Counted from the stretch's first letter, positions 36,504 to 46,131 are shown. The stretch is 58,341 nucleotides of DNA from Methylocystis sp. (GCA_002929055.1 PERY01000020.1:1-58341); one strand, 5' to 3'. Numbers and translations are program-made. The notes: generated from the letters alone by a model not told the origin.

Positions 36504-37957
36504 CGCGCAATGCTCCACAGAGCGTCCAGATCGATATGCGCCTCGCAATGCGCGGCCAGCGCGTCGAGCGTTTCCTCGATCGACGACTCGAAACGAAGAT
36601 CGGAAGGCGCGGCGCCGATCGCGCCGAGAAAGGCGCGCCGAAAGGCGTCATCCGCGAAGAGTCCGTGCACATAGGCGCCGGCGATGCGCCCGTCACGGCC
36701 GACGGCGCCGTCGAAACGCCCGTCCGCAAAGCGCAACATGGGCCGCGCGCAATCGGGGCCGGAGGTTTCGCCGACATGCATTTCATAGCCCTGGAAGGGA
36801 GCGTCGAATTCCATCGCCTGACCGTTTACGCGCGTGAGCGTCTTCCTATCGGTCAGCGTGGTCTCTATGTCCAGCAGCCCAAGGCCCCGCGCTTCGCGCG
36901 CGTCTCCTTCCATGCCGAGCGGGTCGCGGATCGCGTGGCCAAGCATCTGGTAGCCGCCACAGATTCCATGGATCCGGCCGCCGCGGCGCGCATGGGCGGC
37001 GATGTCGATGTCCCAGCCATTGGCGCGCAACGCTGCAAGATCTGCGATCGTCGCCTTGGAGCCGGGAAGGATGACGATTTTCGCCTCCGCCGGCAGCGCC
37101 GCGCCGGACTGCACGAAACGCAGATCGACGCCTGGCTCGGCCTTCAGCGGATCGAGATCGTCGAAATTGGCGATATGCGGCAGCAGCGGAACGGCGACGA
37201 CAATCCCGCCGCCAACGGCGTTGCGTTGCGCGCGAAGGCCGAACGCGTCTTCGGCGGGCAGACGCGCGGCGGCCTCGAAATAGGGAACGAGTCCCAGCGC
37301 GCGCCAACCCGTGCGCGCGGCGATGAAGCGCATGCCTTCGTCGAACAGCGAAGCGTCGCCGCGAAACTTATTGACGATGAAGCCTTCGATCATCGCGGCG
37401 TCTTGCGCGTCCAGCACCGCCTGGCAGCCGACGAGCTGCGCAATGACGCCGCCGCGATCAATGTCGCCCACGAGCACGACAGGCGCATCCGCTTCGCGCG
37501 CGAAACCCATATTGGCGATGTCATTGGCGCGCAGATTGATCTCGGCCGCGCTGCCGGCGCCTTCCACGATGACGAGATCGCTTTGCGCCTTCAGCCGCCC
37601 GAAGCTCTCCATGACGGCGGGCTTCAGCCGCGGCTTCCAGTCCTGATAGTCGCGCGCCTTCGCCTGTCCGGCAATGACGCCGCGCACCACGACCTGCGAA
37701 CCATTGGCGCCCTGCGGCTTGAGCAGCACGGGGTTCATGTCCACGGTCGGCGCAAGCCGCGCCGCGCGCGCCTGGAGCGCCTGCGCGCGGCCGATTTCGC
37801 CGCCATCGTCCGTCACGGCGGCGTTGTTCGACATGTTTTGCGGCTTGAAGGGCGCGACCTTGAGACCGCGATTGACGAAGGCGCGCGCGAGCCCCGCGAC
37901 GACGAGCGACTTGCCGACGTCCGAACCCGTGCCTTGAATCATCAATACGCGGGTCAT
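36500..37957 (-). CDS. cobQ: Cobyric acid synthase CobQ (CbiP)
   Basis: CobQ amidates side chains b, d, e and g of adenosylcobyrinic acid a,c-diamide, using glutamine and ATP. The protein is 485 residues. The N-terminal P-loop-like domain has [20 protein letters not shown] and [11 protein letters not shown], the middle has the [13 protein letters not shown] segment, and the C-terminal glutaminase domain has the catalytic Cys in [11 protein letters not shown] and the His in GAYVHGLF. The start overlaps the cobK stop by 4 bp, fixing the ATG at 37957. The length is normal. Confidence 0.96.
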
Positions 37958-38739
37958 AAGCCGAGCGACGCCATCGCCGCGTCGAGGTCGTGAACGACGG
38001 CGACGCCTTCGCGCCGGGGCGGCCGGATCATCACGACCGGCAGTTCGAGGGTGCGCGCGGCCTCTATCTTGGCGTAGGTGAGGGGGCCGCCGCTGTTCTT
38101 GCTGACGACGATGTCGATGCGCCTCTCGCGCATCAGCGCCATTTCGTCTCGGCAAGTGAACGGACCTCGCGCGGAAATCACCTCGCATACCGGCGGCAGG
38201 TCGCTAGTTTCCGGCGGCTCGATCACACGCAGCAGATAACGGTGCTGCGGCGCAGCGCGAAAATCCGCCACGCCCTGGCGGCCAGTCGTGAGAAAGACGC
38301 GGCGGGGCGTAACTCCGAGCGCCTGAACGGCGGCGGCGTTGTCAGCAACCTCGATCCATCGGTCTTGCGCCTCGCGCCGCCACGGCGCGCGCGCGTAGAC
38401 GATAAGCGGAAGGCCCAGCGCCGCGCAGGCGGCTTGCGCATTGGCCGACATTTGCGCCGCGAAAGGATGAGTCGCGTCGATCACATGGGTGATGCGCTCG
38501 GCACTCAGATAATGCTCCAAACCCTCGACGCCGCCGAAGCCGCCGACGCGCGTCGGCAAAGCGAGCGTCAGCGGCGCGCTCGTGCGCCCCGCCAGCGACG
38601 CCACGCCTGCAACGCGCGGATTGGCGGCAAGGCTCTCGGCGAGCGCGCGCGCTTCGCTGGTGCCGGCAAGCAGAAGCACGCGCTTTGGCCCCGCATCACA
38701 CGCGCTCGACAAGGGCTTGGTGGAGACGGATTGCGTCAC
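37954..38739 (-). CDS. cobK: Precorrin-6A reductase CobK
   Basis: CobK reduces precorrin-6A to dihydro-precorrin-6B with NADPH in the aerobic pathway of the corrin ring (CbiJ in the anaerobic pathway). The 261-residue protein has the conserved N-terminus [18 protein letters not shown], the [14 protein letters not shown] motif, [18 protein letters not shown], and the C-terminal [10 protein letters not shown]. The start is a GTG at 38739, which lies only 13 bp past the stop of the oxidoreductase gene, so co-transcription is expected. The aerobic route is favoured by the oxygen-dependent BluB, but the ring-contraction genes that would decide it are not in the window. Confidence 0.94.
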   Translation of the reverse strand: MTQSVSTKPLSSACDAGPKRVLLLAGTSEARALAESLAANPRVAGVASLAGRTSAPLTLALPTRVGGFGGVEGLEHYLSAERITHVIDATHPFAAQMSANAQAACAALGLPLIVYARAPWRREAQDRWIEVADNAAAVQALGVTPRRVFLTTGRQGVADFRAAPQHRYLLRVIEPPETSDLPPVCEVISARGPFTCRDEMALMRERRIDIVVSKNSGGPLTYAKIEAARTLELPVVMIRPPRREGVAVVHDLDAAMASLGL

Positions 38740-38752
38740 TGGCTGTGCGCCG

Positions 38753-41700
38753 CTACTCGGCGGCGAGCTTCACCGACGCCGGCGCGCGGTACTCGGCGAG
38801 GAGACGCTCCCGCTCGACTTCGGCGACGGCGATGTGGCGGCCCTTGATATGGCCGAAGCCGCGAATTTTTTCCGGCAGACGCGCCAGCGCCACCGCGGCC
38901 CCGTGATTTTCCGGCGTGAGGGAGACAAGGAACTCGTCGATCAGCGTCTCGTAATCCGCCAGAAGCTTGCGCTCGACGATGCGGTCGTTGTTGAAGCGCG
39001 TGGGATCGAACCAGCGGCCGCGGATCCATTTGAGCTTGGCGAGAACCTTCATCACCTTGAACATCCACGCGCCGAAGGTGATCTTGCGCGAGCCGCCGAA
39101 GTCCGTCTTGCGCTGCAGGAAGGGAATCGGCGGCGCAAGATGCAGCTCGAGCTTCAGATCGCCCTCGAAGGTTTCCGAAAGCTGGCGCTGGAACGCCTCG
39201 CTCGTATAGAGCCGCGCAACCTCGAACTCGTCCTTGAACGCCATCAGCTTGAAGAGATAACGCGCGACGGCTTCTGTCAGCTCCTTCGAGCCCGGCGCGC
39301 GCGTCTTCTCCAGCGCCGCTACGGAATTGACGCGGGCGCGGTAATGCGCGGCATAGGCCTCGTTCTGGTAGGCGACGAGATAGGCGGCGCGGCGCTCGAT
39401 GATTTCTTCAAGCGTCCTGGAGCGCTCGCGAGCTTCCGTCCGGCGACGCAATTGCTCGACGACCGCCTCGACGCTCTTCATGTCATGCGCGGCGCGGCGG
39501 CCCCAGAGGAAGGCCGAGTGATTCATCTGCACCGATTCGCCATTGAGTTCGATGGCGCGCAGAAGGCTCGTCTCGGAGAGCGGCAGATAGCCCTTCTGCC
39601 ACGCGTAGCCGAGGATGAAGATATTGGCGGCGATGCTGTCGCCCAGAAGCGCCTGGGCAAGGGCGGTCGTGTCGACGAAGGTCGATTCCGGCCCGCCGGC
39701 GCGGCGGATCGCCTGCTTGATCTCTTCCGAAGGCAGGACGAAATCGGGATTGCGCTCGATGTCGCCGGGGAAGACCTCGGCGCTGTTGACCAGCACCGCC
39801 GTCCTGCCCTGCTCCACCGCAGCCAGCACCTGCTTGGCGCCGGCGACGACGAGATCGCAGCCCAGCAGCAGATTGGCCTCGCCCGCGGCGATGCGGATGG
39901 CGTGCACGTCGGCGGGCGTATGGCCGATCTTCACATGGCAATAGACGGCGCCGCCCTTCTGCGCGAGGCCGGCCATGTCGATGACGCCGACGCCCTTGCC
40001 CTCGAGATGCGCGGCCATGCCGAGGATGGCGGAGACGGTGACGACGCCCGTGCCCCCGAGGCCCGCGATGAGAATCCCGTAAGGCGTCGCGCCGATCTCG
40101 GCGATCGCCGGATCGGGAAGCGTCGGCTGTCCGCTCGCGACCTCCTTCGTCGGCAGCGGCGCCTTCTTCATCTTCGCGCCATGCACGGTCACGAAGCTCG
40201 GGCAGAAGCCTTCGAGACAGGAGAAATCCTTGTTGCAGGCCGATTGGTCGATGCGGCGCTTGCGGCCGAATTCCGTCTCCACCGGCTGCACGGCGACGCA
40301 ATTGGAGGCCGTGCCGCAATCGCCGCAGCCTTCGCACACCGCTTCATTGATGATGATGCGCGCATCCGGGTCGGGGAAGAGGCCACGCTTGCGCAGGCGG
40401 CGCTTTTCGGTCGCGCAGGTCTGATCGTAGATGAGGATGGTGACGCCATCCGTCTGCGCAAGTTCGCGCTGAACCTCGTTGATGACGTTGCGGTGATGGA
40501 TGGTGAGGCCGGGCGGCCAGGCGATGGTCGGCGGATATTTGCCGGGCTCGTCGGTGACGAGCGCAATTTTTGTCACGCCCTCGGCCGCCACCTGACGCAC
40601 GATGGCCTCGACGGTGAGTTCGCCCTCGTGCTTCTGGCCGCCGGTCATGGCGACGACGCCGTTATAGAGAATCTTGAAGGTGATGTTGGTGCCCGCCGCG
40701 ACGGCGAAGCGAATCGCGAGCGAGCCGGAGTGATTATAGGTTCCGTCGCCCAAATTCTGGAACATGTGCTTGCGCGTCGAGAAGGGCGCCTCGCCGATCC
40801 AGTTGGCGCCTTCGCCGCCCATATGGGTGTAGCCCTCGGTCGAGCGGTCCATCCATTGCGCCATGTAGTGGCAGCCGATGCCGGTGTAGGCGCGCGCGCC
40901 TTCCGGCACATGGGTCGACGTCGAATGCGGGCAGCCGGCGCAGAAATGCGGCACGCGCGTCGTGACGTCGGTCATCGTGCGGCGCCGGTCCTGCAGACGC
41001 TCGAGCCGGCGTACGCGCGCTTCGAGGTCTTCGATGACGTGATGCTTCAGCAGCCGCCGGCCGATGGCGATGGCGATGTCATTGGCGTCGAGCGCGCCCT
41101 TGACGGGGAAAAGCCACTCGCCGCGTTCGTCCTTCTTACCGATGCAGACCGGTTGGTTGGGCGCGCCGTAAAGCTCCTCGCGCAGTTGCACCTCGATCAG
41201 CGAGCGCTTCTCCTCGACGACCATGATGAGGTCGAGCCCGCGCGCGAATTCATGCAGCCCCTTGGGCTCCAGCGGCCACGGGGCCGCGATCTTGTAGAGG
41301 CGCAGGCCAAGATCGTTGGCCTTCACCTCATCGATGCCGAGATCGTCGAGCGCCTGACGCACGTCGAGATAGGACTTGCCGACGGTGATGACGCCGATTT
41401 TCGGATTGGCTCCGCCGGAGGTGATGATCCGGTTCAGGCGATTGGCGCGGATGAAGGCGAGCATCGCGTCGCGCTTGCTCTCCTGCATCCGCTCTTCCTG
41501 CGCCAGCACGGGATCGGCGGGGCGGATGTTGAGGCCGCCCGGCGGCATGGCGAAATCGGCCGGGATGATCGGGCGGATGCGATCGAGCGCGCCGTCGATC
41601 GAGGCGGTCGACTCCACCGTGTCCTTGACGAGCTTCAGGCCGACCCACACGCCCGCGAAGCGCGACATGGCGAAGCCGTAGAGGCCGTAGTCGAGAATCT

Positions 41701-42268
41701 CCTGCACGCCCGCGGGCGCCAGGATCGGCATCATCACATCGACGAAATGATATTCGGACTGATGCGCGGTGGTGGAGGACTCCGCCGTGTGGTCGTCGCC
41801 CATGAGGGCGAGCACGCCGCCGTGGCGCGAGGCGCCGGCGAGATTGACGTGGCGCAGCGCGTCTCCGCTGCGGTCGACGCCCGGCCCCTTGCCGTACCAA
41901 ATGGAGAAGACGCCGTCATATTTGCCTTCGCCGCGCATCTCGGCCTGCTGCGCCCCCCAGATGGCGGTGGCGGCGAGATCCTCGTTGAGGCCCGGCATGA
42001 AGAGGACGTCATTGGCGTCGAAAAGAGCCTTCGCCTTGTGCATCTGGGCGTCGACGCCGCCCAGCGGCGAGCCGCGGTAGCCCGTCACGAAACCCGCCGT
42101 GTTGAGCCCCGCGCGCCGATCCAGCTCCTTTTGCATGAGCAGAAGGCGCACGATGGCCTGCGTGCCGGTCATCAGCACGCGGTTGCGGGTAAGGTCAAAA
42201 CGATCCGAGAGCCTTGCCTCGCCGTAGGCGGAGCCGGTTTGCAAGTCGCCGGCGACGTGATCCGCCAT
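38753..42268 (-). CDS. One-chain indolepyruvate ferredoxin oxidoreductase
   Basis: This 1171-residue protein is the fused form of 2-oxoacid:ferredoxin oxidoreductase found in many rhizobia. It combines an N-terminal pyrimidine/TPP half (TGYRGSPLGGVDAQM near residue 57), a TPP-binding half with PHFCAGCPHSTSTHVP and GEGANWIGEAPFS, a [4Fe-4S] segment CEGCGDCGTASNC near residue 640, and a gamma-type domain starting at ILIAGLGGTGVVTVSAILG near residue 725. The family oxidises arylpyruvates from aromatic amino acids with CoA and reduces ferredoxin. AGGAG lies before the ATG. The gene heads the cobK-cobQ-cobC-bluB cluster with a 13-bp gap. The long open frame on the opposite strand is a codon-bias artefact. 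Confidence 0.92.
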   Translation of the reverse strand: MADHVAGDLQTGSAYGEARLSDRFDLTRNRVLMTGTQAIVRLLLMQKELDRRAGLNTAGFVTGYRGSPLGGVDAQMHKAKALFDANDVLFMPGLNEDLAATAIWGAQQAEMRGEGKYDGVFSIWYGKGPGVDRSGDALRHVNLAGASRHGGVLALMGDDHTAESSTTAHQSEYHFVDVMMPILAPAGVQEILDYGLYGFAMSRFAGVWVGLKLVKDTVESTASIDGALDRIRPIIPADFAMPPGGLNIRPADPVLAQEERMQESKRDAMLAFIRANRLNRIITSGGANPKIGVITVGKSYLDVRQALDDLGIDEVKANDLGLRLYKIAAPWPLEPKGLHEFARGLDLIMVVEEKRSLIEVQLREELYGAPNQPVCIGKKDERGEWLFPVKGALDANDIAIAIGRRLLKHHVIEDLEARVRRLERLQDRRRTMTDVTTRVPHFCAGCPHSTSTHVPEGARAYTGIGCHYMAQWMDRSTEGYTHMGGEGANWIGEAPFSTRKHMFQNLGDGTYNHSGSLAIRFAVAAGTNITFKILYNGVVAMTGGQKHEGELTVEAIVRQVAAEGVTKIALVTDEPGKYPPTIAWPPGLTIHHRNVINEVQRELAQTDGVTILIYDQTCATEKRRLRKRGLFPDPDARIIINEAVCEGCGDCGTASNCVAVQPVETEFGRKRRIDQSACNKDFSCLEGFCPSFVTVHGAKMKKAPLPTKEVASGQPTLPDPAIAEIGATPYGILIAGLGGTGVVTVSAILGMAAHLEGKGVGVIDMAGLAQKGGAVYCHVKIGHTPADVHAIRIAAGEANLLLGCDLVVAGAKQVLAAVEQGRTAVLVNSAEVFPGDIERNPDFVLPSEEIKQAIRRAGGPESTFVDTTALAQALLGDSIAANIFILGYAWQKGYLPLSETSLLRAIELNGESVQMNHSAFLWGRRAAHDMKSVEAVVEQLRRRTEARERSRTLEEIIERRAAYLVAYQNEAYAAHYRARVNSVAALEKTRAPGSKELTEAVARYLFKLMAFKDEFEVARLYTSEAFQRQLSETFEGDLKLELHLAPPIPFLQRKTDFGGSRKITFGAWMFKVMKVLAKLKWIRGRWFDPTRFNNDRIVERKLLADYETLIDEFLVSLTPENHGAAVALARLPEKIRGFGHIKGRHIAVAEVERERLLAEYRAPASVKLAAE

Positions 42269-42349
42269 TCAGAAACTCTCCTGCGCGAAACGGCGATGCG
42301 CGCCTGGGCCATGCGCTACTAAGCAAATACGACTAGGAACGAGCACTAT

Positions 42350-42368
42350 GGACCCTCTTCAAGGGTCC
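42350..42368. repeat. 7-bp stem hairpin upstream of the oxidoreductase gene
   Basis: GGACCCT and AGGGTCC pair perfectly over a 5-base loop (CTTCA). It lies 82-100 bp before the oxidoreductase ATG, where it could be a transcript leader structure or an operator. No T-run follows on either strand. Confidence 0.5.
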
Positions 42369-42498
42369 GACCGCGAGGCTCTAGCCGCCGCCGCCCGGGC
42401 TTCCTGCCCGCCGTCTTGCGGCTCAGGGCGCGTCACCGGAGGCGCGACTCTTGATAGTTGCACTTTATGACAGAGCGGATGACGTTTTCAAGAACCCA

Positions 42499-42513
42499 TG
42501 TGCATGATGCACA
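42499..42513. promoter_or_regulatory. Candidate operator: perfect 15-bp palindrome upstream of the DUF1007-nicO pair
   Basis: TGTGCAT-G-ATGCACA is an exact inverted repeat (7-1-7) about 64 bp before the DUF1007 ATG, where a repressor such as a metal-responsive Fur/Zur-family or other dimeric regulator could bind. It does not match the NikR or RcnR consensus, and the assignment is inference from position and symmetry. Confidence 0.5.
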
Positions 42514-42576
42514 GCCTTTAAGCGAGGGAGCCGCGCGCCCTGTTTTCGCCGATATCATCGCCTAGTCGGGACAAAG

Positions 42577-43218
42577 ATGAAACTTCCCAAGCTCCTGATT
42601 CCCGCGCTCCTGACCCTGGCCTGGACGGCTGCGGCCCAGGCCCATCCGCACGTTTGGGTTGCGGTTCGCAGCGAAGTCGTCTTCGGGAAGGACGGCAATA
42701 TCCTGGGCGTCCGCCACGCCTGGGAGTTCGACGAAATGTATTCGGCCTTCGCAATCCAGGGGGTGGGGAAGGACGGCAAGACGCCGACCCGCGCGGAGCT
42801 GGACCCCTTCGCCAGGACGGCGGTCGAATCGCTGTCCGAGTTCGACTTCTTCACCTACGCCAAGCAGGGCGGGGCGAAGGCGACGTTCAAGCCGCCCCAG
42901 GACGCCTATTTCGAGGCCAGCGACAAGAAAGTCGTGACCTTGCGCTTCTTCCTGCCGCTGGAGACGCCGGTCCCGGCCAGGAAGCCGTTTTCGTTTCAGG
43001 TCTACGATCCGACCTATTTCGTATCCTTCGGTCTGGAGAAGAGGGATCCGGTCAAGCTCGCGAACGGGCCGGCCGGCTGCTCGCTGAGCCTTGTCGAACC
43101 CGCCCCGCTCGTCGCCACAGACAACCAGAAGCTTAGCGAAGCCTTCTTCCAGAACATGTCGCCGGGCGCCGACTTCGGCATGAAGCTCGCGACGCGCGCA
43201 ATCGTGGCCTGCCCGTGA
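42577..43218 (+). CDS. DUF1007 periplasmic protein, partner of a NicO transporter
   Basis: This 213-residue protein has a signal peptide (MKLPKLLIPALLTLAWTAAAQA) directly followed by HPHVWV, the N-terminal histidine motif typical of the DUF1007 family, which after cleavage would be a free metal-binding terminus. The remaining domain is mostly beta (for example SEVVFGKDGNILGVRHAWEFDEMYSAF). DUF1007 genes are usually beside NicO-family nickel/cobalt permeases, as here, and probably feed or protect them from the periplasm. The stop overlaps the next start (GTGA). Confidence 0.85.
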   Translation: MKLPKLLIPALLTLAWTAAAQAHPHVWVAVRSEVVFGKDGNILGVRHAWEFDEMYSAFAIQGVGKDGKTPTRAELDPFARTAVESLSEFDFFTYAKQGGAKATFKPPQDAYFEASDKKVVTLRFFLPLETPVPARKPFSFQVYDPTYFVSFGLEKRDPVKLANGPAGCSLSLVEPAPLVATDNQKLSEAFFQNMSPGADFGMKLATRAIVACP

Positions 43219-44231
43219 AACTTTGGAGATTTGGCTTGGTCGCGGGCGCCGCCCTCGCCCTGCTCGCCGTCGAGCCCGCGCTCGCCCAGCGCCACCCCTT
43301 CGCCGTCGGCGGACAGGAGGCGGCGGGCGCGGCCAGCGGCCTCGCCGGGCTCATCGTCTCCTGGCAAAGCAAGTTCCACGTCGAGTTGCAGGCGGCGGCG
43401 CGGGCTCTGAAGACAGACCCTTCCGCCTTTCTGGGCCTCGCAGGGGCGAGCTTCGCCTATGGCGCCTTCCATGCGGCGGGGCCGGGCCACGGCAAAGCCG
43501 TGCTGGCCTCCTATATGATCGCCAATGAAGTCCAGTTGCGCCGCGGCCTCCTGCTGGCGGCGCTCGCCGCCTTTCTGCAGGGCGGCGTGGCCATCGCCCT
43601 CGTCGCCGTCGCGTCGCTCGCCTTCAACGCCACCGCCGGACAGATGACGGACGCCGCCCATGCGATCGAACTCGCCAGCTATGTGGCGATCGCGGCGCTG
43701 GGCGCGCGGCTGGTCTGGGCGAAAGGGGGCGGATTGCTGGCGGCGCTGCGTGAGCCGGCGTCGATCGCCGCGGCCGGCTCGGGCCGATTCGTATGCGAAG
43801 CGGTCGACGATCCGGCCCATGTCCACGGCCCCGGCTGCGGCCATTTTCACGCGCCCGACCCGTCGACTCTCTCCGGCCTGGCGTTCCGCTGGGGTGACGC
43901 GCTCGCCACCGTCGTGGCGGCGGGGCTGCGTCCCTGCTCCGGCGCGATCCTCGTCCTCGTCTTCACCCTGTCTCAGCAGATGTTCGCGGCCGGCGCGGGG
44001 GCGGTCATGGCGATGTCGGCGGGCACGGCGCTCACGACAGGAGCGCTTGCGGCGGTCGCAGTCCATGCGAAGGGTCTGGCGTTGCGCTTCAGCGGCGAAG
44101 GCGCCCAGCGCGCGGCGATCGTCGCTCGCGGGGCGGAGTTCATGGCTGCGCTCGCAGTCGCCGCCCTGGGGCTAGCGCTTCTCGCGGGCGCCCTGCTCCC
44201 GGGTCACGGTCTGTCAGACGCGGCGCTTTGA
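43215..44231 (+). CDS. NicO/RcnA-family nickel-cobalt transporter
   Basis: This 338-residue inner-membrane protein has about seven hydrophobic segments and a signal-like N-terminus. It carries the family motif FHAAGPGHGKAVLASYM in the second segment and a matching LRPCSGAILVLVFTLSQQ in the second half. A His/Cys-rich loop, HVHGPGCGHFHAPD, links the two halves, as in RcnA-type proteins. The family includes exporters (RcnA) and proposed importers paired with DUF1007. Given the neighbouring cobalamin genes, cobalt uptake is an attractive guess, but direction and metal cannot be read from sequence. The start is a GTG overlapping the DUF1007 stop. Confidence 0.87.
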   Translation: MKLWRFGLVAGAALALLAVEPALAQRHPFAVGGQEAAGAASGLAGLIVSWQSKFHVELQAAARALKTDPSAFLGLAGASFAYGAFHAAGPGHGKAVLASYMIANEVQLRRGLLLAALAAFLQGGVAIALVAVASLAFNATAGQMTDAAHAIELASYVAIAALGARLVWAKGGGLLAALREPASIAAAGSGRFVCEAVDDPAHVHGPGCGHFHAPDPSTLSGLAFRWGDALATVVAAGLRPCSGAILVLVFTLSQQMFAAGAGAVMAMSAGTALTTGALAAVAVHAKGLALRFSGEGAQRAAIVARGAEFMAALAVAALGLALLAGALLPGHGLSDAAL

Positions 44232-44367
44232 TGACCGGCGCTTGTGGCGATGCAGCAACATATCCTTGCAGCGGTCACGTTGAATCAGGCTTCGACGCGC
44301 TATCTTGATGGAAAGGGCTGATTCGCGGCTGGAAAGCGGCGGCCCGACAAGACTGCGGGAGGCGGGG

Positions 44368-46131
44368 ATGACGCACCAGGACGATCCATATGCTTTGCGA
44401 CCCTGGCTCGCCTCCTACCCTGAAGGCGTCCCCGCCGATATCAGCGACTCCGATTACTCCACAGTCGTCGATCTCTTCCGGACGAGCGTCGCGTCCTATG
44501 CCGATCGCATCTCCATGGAGAGCTTCGGCGCCACGCTCAGCTATCGCGAATTGGGACGCGCCGCCGACTGCGTGGCGTCGTGGTTGCAGTCGCAAGGGCT
44601 GCAGAAGGGCGATCGCGTCGCGATCATGTCGCCCAATGTGCTCGCCTATCCCGCCGTCATGTTTGGCGTATTGAACGCCGGCGGCGTGGTGGTCAACGTC
44701 AACCCGCTCTACACGCACGGTGAACTCGAACACCAGATCAACGACGCGGAGCCGCGCTTCATCTTCGTCTTCGAGAATTTCGCACATACTGTCGAGGCCG
44801 CCTGGCCGAAGATGAATGTCGAGAGGGCGATTGTTCTGGCGCCGGGCGATCTCATGGGGCTGAGAGGCCTCGTCGTCAATTTCGTCTCGCGCCACATCAA
44901 GAAGATGGTTCCCGCTTATGACCTGCCGGGCTCCATCTCCTTCTCTCAGGTTCTCGAGGCGGGCGCCCGCAAGGCGCCGGCGCCCGTCGAGGTGACGCGC
45001 GACGACATCGCCTTCCTGCAATATACGGGTGGCACGACCGGCGTCGCCAAGGGCGCCGTTCTTCTCCACCGCAACGTCGCGGCGAATGTCGAGCAGTCCT
45101 GGGCGTGGCTGCGCTGGTTTCTCGAGCCGCGCGGGCCGCACAGGATGGTGACGGCGCTGCCGCTCTATCACATCTTCGGACTCACCGCCTGCTGCATGCT
45201 GCTCCTTCGCACCGGCGGCTCCTGCCTGCTCATCGCCAATCCGCGCGACCTTCCCGGGTTCATCGCAACGTTGCGCAAGACGCGGCTGACCCTCTTTTCC
45301 GGCGTCAATACGCTCTATGCGGCGCTGGCCGACCATCCCGAGATCGGTAGCGTGGATTTCTCCAATGTCGCGATGAATATTTCAGGCGGCATGTCGACGC
45401 AGGAAGTCGTCGCGCATCAATGGAAGGCGCTGAGCGGCAAGCCGATCATCGAAGGCTACGGTCTCTCCGAGACCTCTCCCATCGTGACCATCAACCGGCC
45501 CGACATCGCCGAATTCACAGGCTGTATCGGCTATCCGATTCCCTCGACCGAGATTTCCATCCGCAAGAGCGACGGCGACATCGCGCCGCCCGGCGAGCGC
45601 GGCGAACTCTGCGTGCGCGGCCCGCAGGTGATGCCGGGCTACTGGCGCCGACCCGACGAAACGGCGAAGGTGATGACCGCGGACGGCTTCTTCCGCACCG
45701 GCGACATCGCAATCCTGCAGCCGGACGGCATTGTGAAGATCGTCGACCGCCTGAAGGACATGATCCTCGTCTCGGGCTTCAACGTCTATCCCAACGAGGT
45801 GGAGGCCGTGCTGGTCGAGCATCCGAAGGTGAAGGAGGCCGCCGTCATCGGCGTGCCGTTTGAACATTCGGGAGAAGCGCCAATGGCCTTCATCGTGCCC
45901 CGCGACGCAAGCCTCACGCGAGAGGAGCTGCGCGAGTTCGTGCATGAGCGCCTTACCGGCTACAAGGCGCCGCGCTTCTATGAATTCCGCGACAGCCTGC
46001 CCAAGACCAACGTGGGCAAGATCCTGCGCCGCGCGCTCAAGGACGAGCATGTTGCACGCACGCTCAGCGCCAATGACGAAGGCCGCGGCAGAAGCGTGAA
46101 GACGGAAATTCAGGAGCAGGAGCCGAACTGA
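44368..46131 (+). CDS. fadD: Long-chain fatty acid-CoA ligase
   Basis: This AMP-forming acyl-CoA synthetase of 587 residues activates fatty acids for beta-oxidation or lipid use. The ATP/AMP motif YTGGTTGVAKGAVLLHRN is present, as are PLYHIFGL, EGYGLSETSP, and the C-terminal GFFRTGDIA and RLKDMILVSGFNVYPNEVE that switch the adenylation and thioester steps. The C-terminal acetylation-site lysine region (SLPKTNVGKILRRALKD) is intact. GGGAGG precedes the ATG at 44368 by 5 bp; the frame runs 21 codons further upstream to a TTG/ATG pair without a ribosome binding site. It converges with bioA and shares 22 bp at the ends. Confidence 0.93.
   Translation: MTHQDDPYALRPWLASYPEGVPADISDSDYSTVVDLFRTSVASYADRISMESFGATLSYRELGRAADCVASWLQSQGLQKGDRVAIMSPNVLAYPAVMFGVLNAGGVVVNVNPLYTHGELEHQINDAEPRFIFVFENFAHTVEAAWPKMNVERAIVLAPGDLMGLRGLVVNFVSRHIKKMVPAYDLPGSISFSQVLEAGARKAPAPVEVTRDDIAFLQYTGGTTGVAKGAVLLHRNVAANVEQSWAWLRWFLEPRGPHRMVTALPLYHIFGLTACCMLLLRTGGSCLLIANPRDLPGFIATLRKTRLTLFSGVNTLYAALADHPEIGSVDFSNVAMNISGGMSTQEVVAHQWKALSGKPIIEGYGLSETSPIVTINRPDIAEFTGCIGYPIPSTEISIRKSDGDIAPPGERGELCVRGPQVMPGYWRRPDETAKVMTADGFFRTGDIAILQPDGIVKIVDRLKDMILVSGFNVYPNEVEAVLVEHPKVKEAAVIGVPFEHSGEAPMAFIVPRDASLTREELREFVHERLTGYKAPRFYEFRDSLPKTNVGKILRRALKDEHVARTLSANDEGRGRSVKTEIQEQEPN

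Larger units (their letters stand above)
42269..42576. other. 308-bp divergent promoter region between the oxidoreductase/cob operon and the DUF1007-nicO pair
   Basis: I see no gene here. It must hold promoters for both directions. Two structures stand out: a hairpin (GGACCCT at 42350-42356 and AGGGTCC at 42362-42368, loop CTTCA) on the oxidoreductase side, and a perfect palindrome on the nicO side (42499-42513). I looked for the conserved B12-box and stem elements of a cobalamin riboswitch on both strands and did not find them. Confidence 0.7.

Noticed and set aside
38582-42322. Very long open frame (1246 codons) on the plus strand across the oxidoreductase gene
   Set aside because: It is the antisense shadow of a well-supported enzyme gene. 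Its translation is rich in His, Arg, Asp and Ala without any domain, as expected when codon bias in GC-rich DNA removes stops from the opposite strand.
42269-42576. Cobalamin riboswitch upstream of the oxidoreductase/cob operon or the DUF1007-nicO pair
   Set aside because: The conserved core and B12 box could not be found on either strand by eye.
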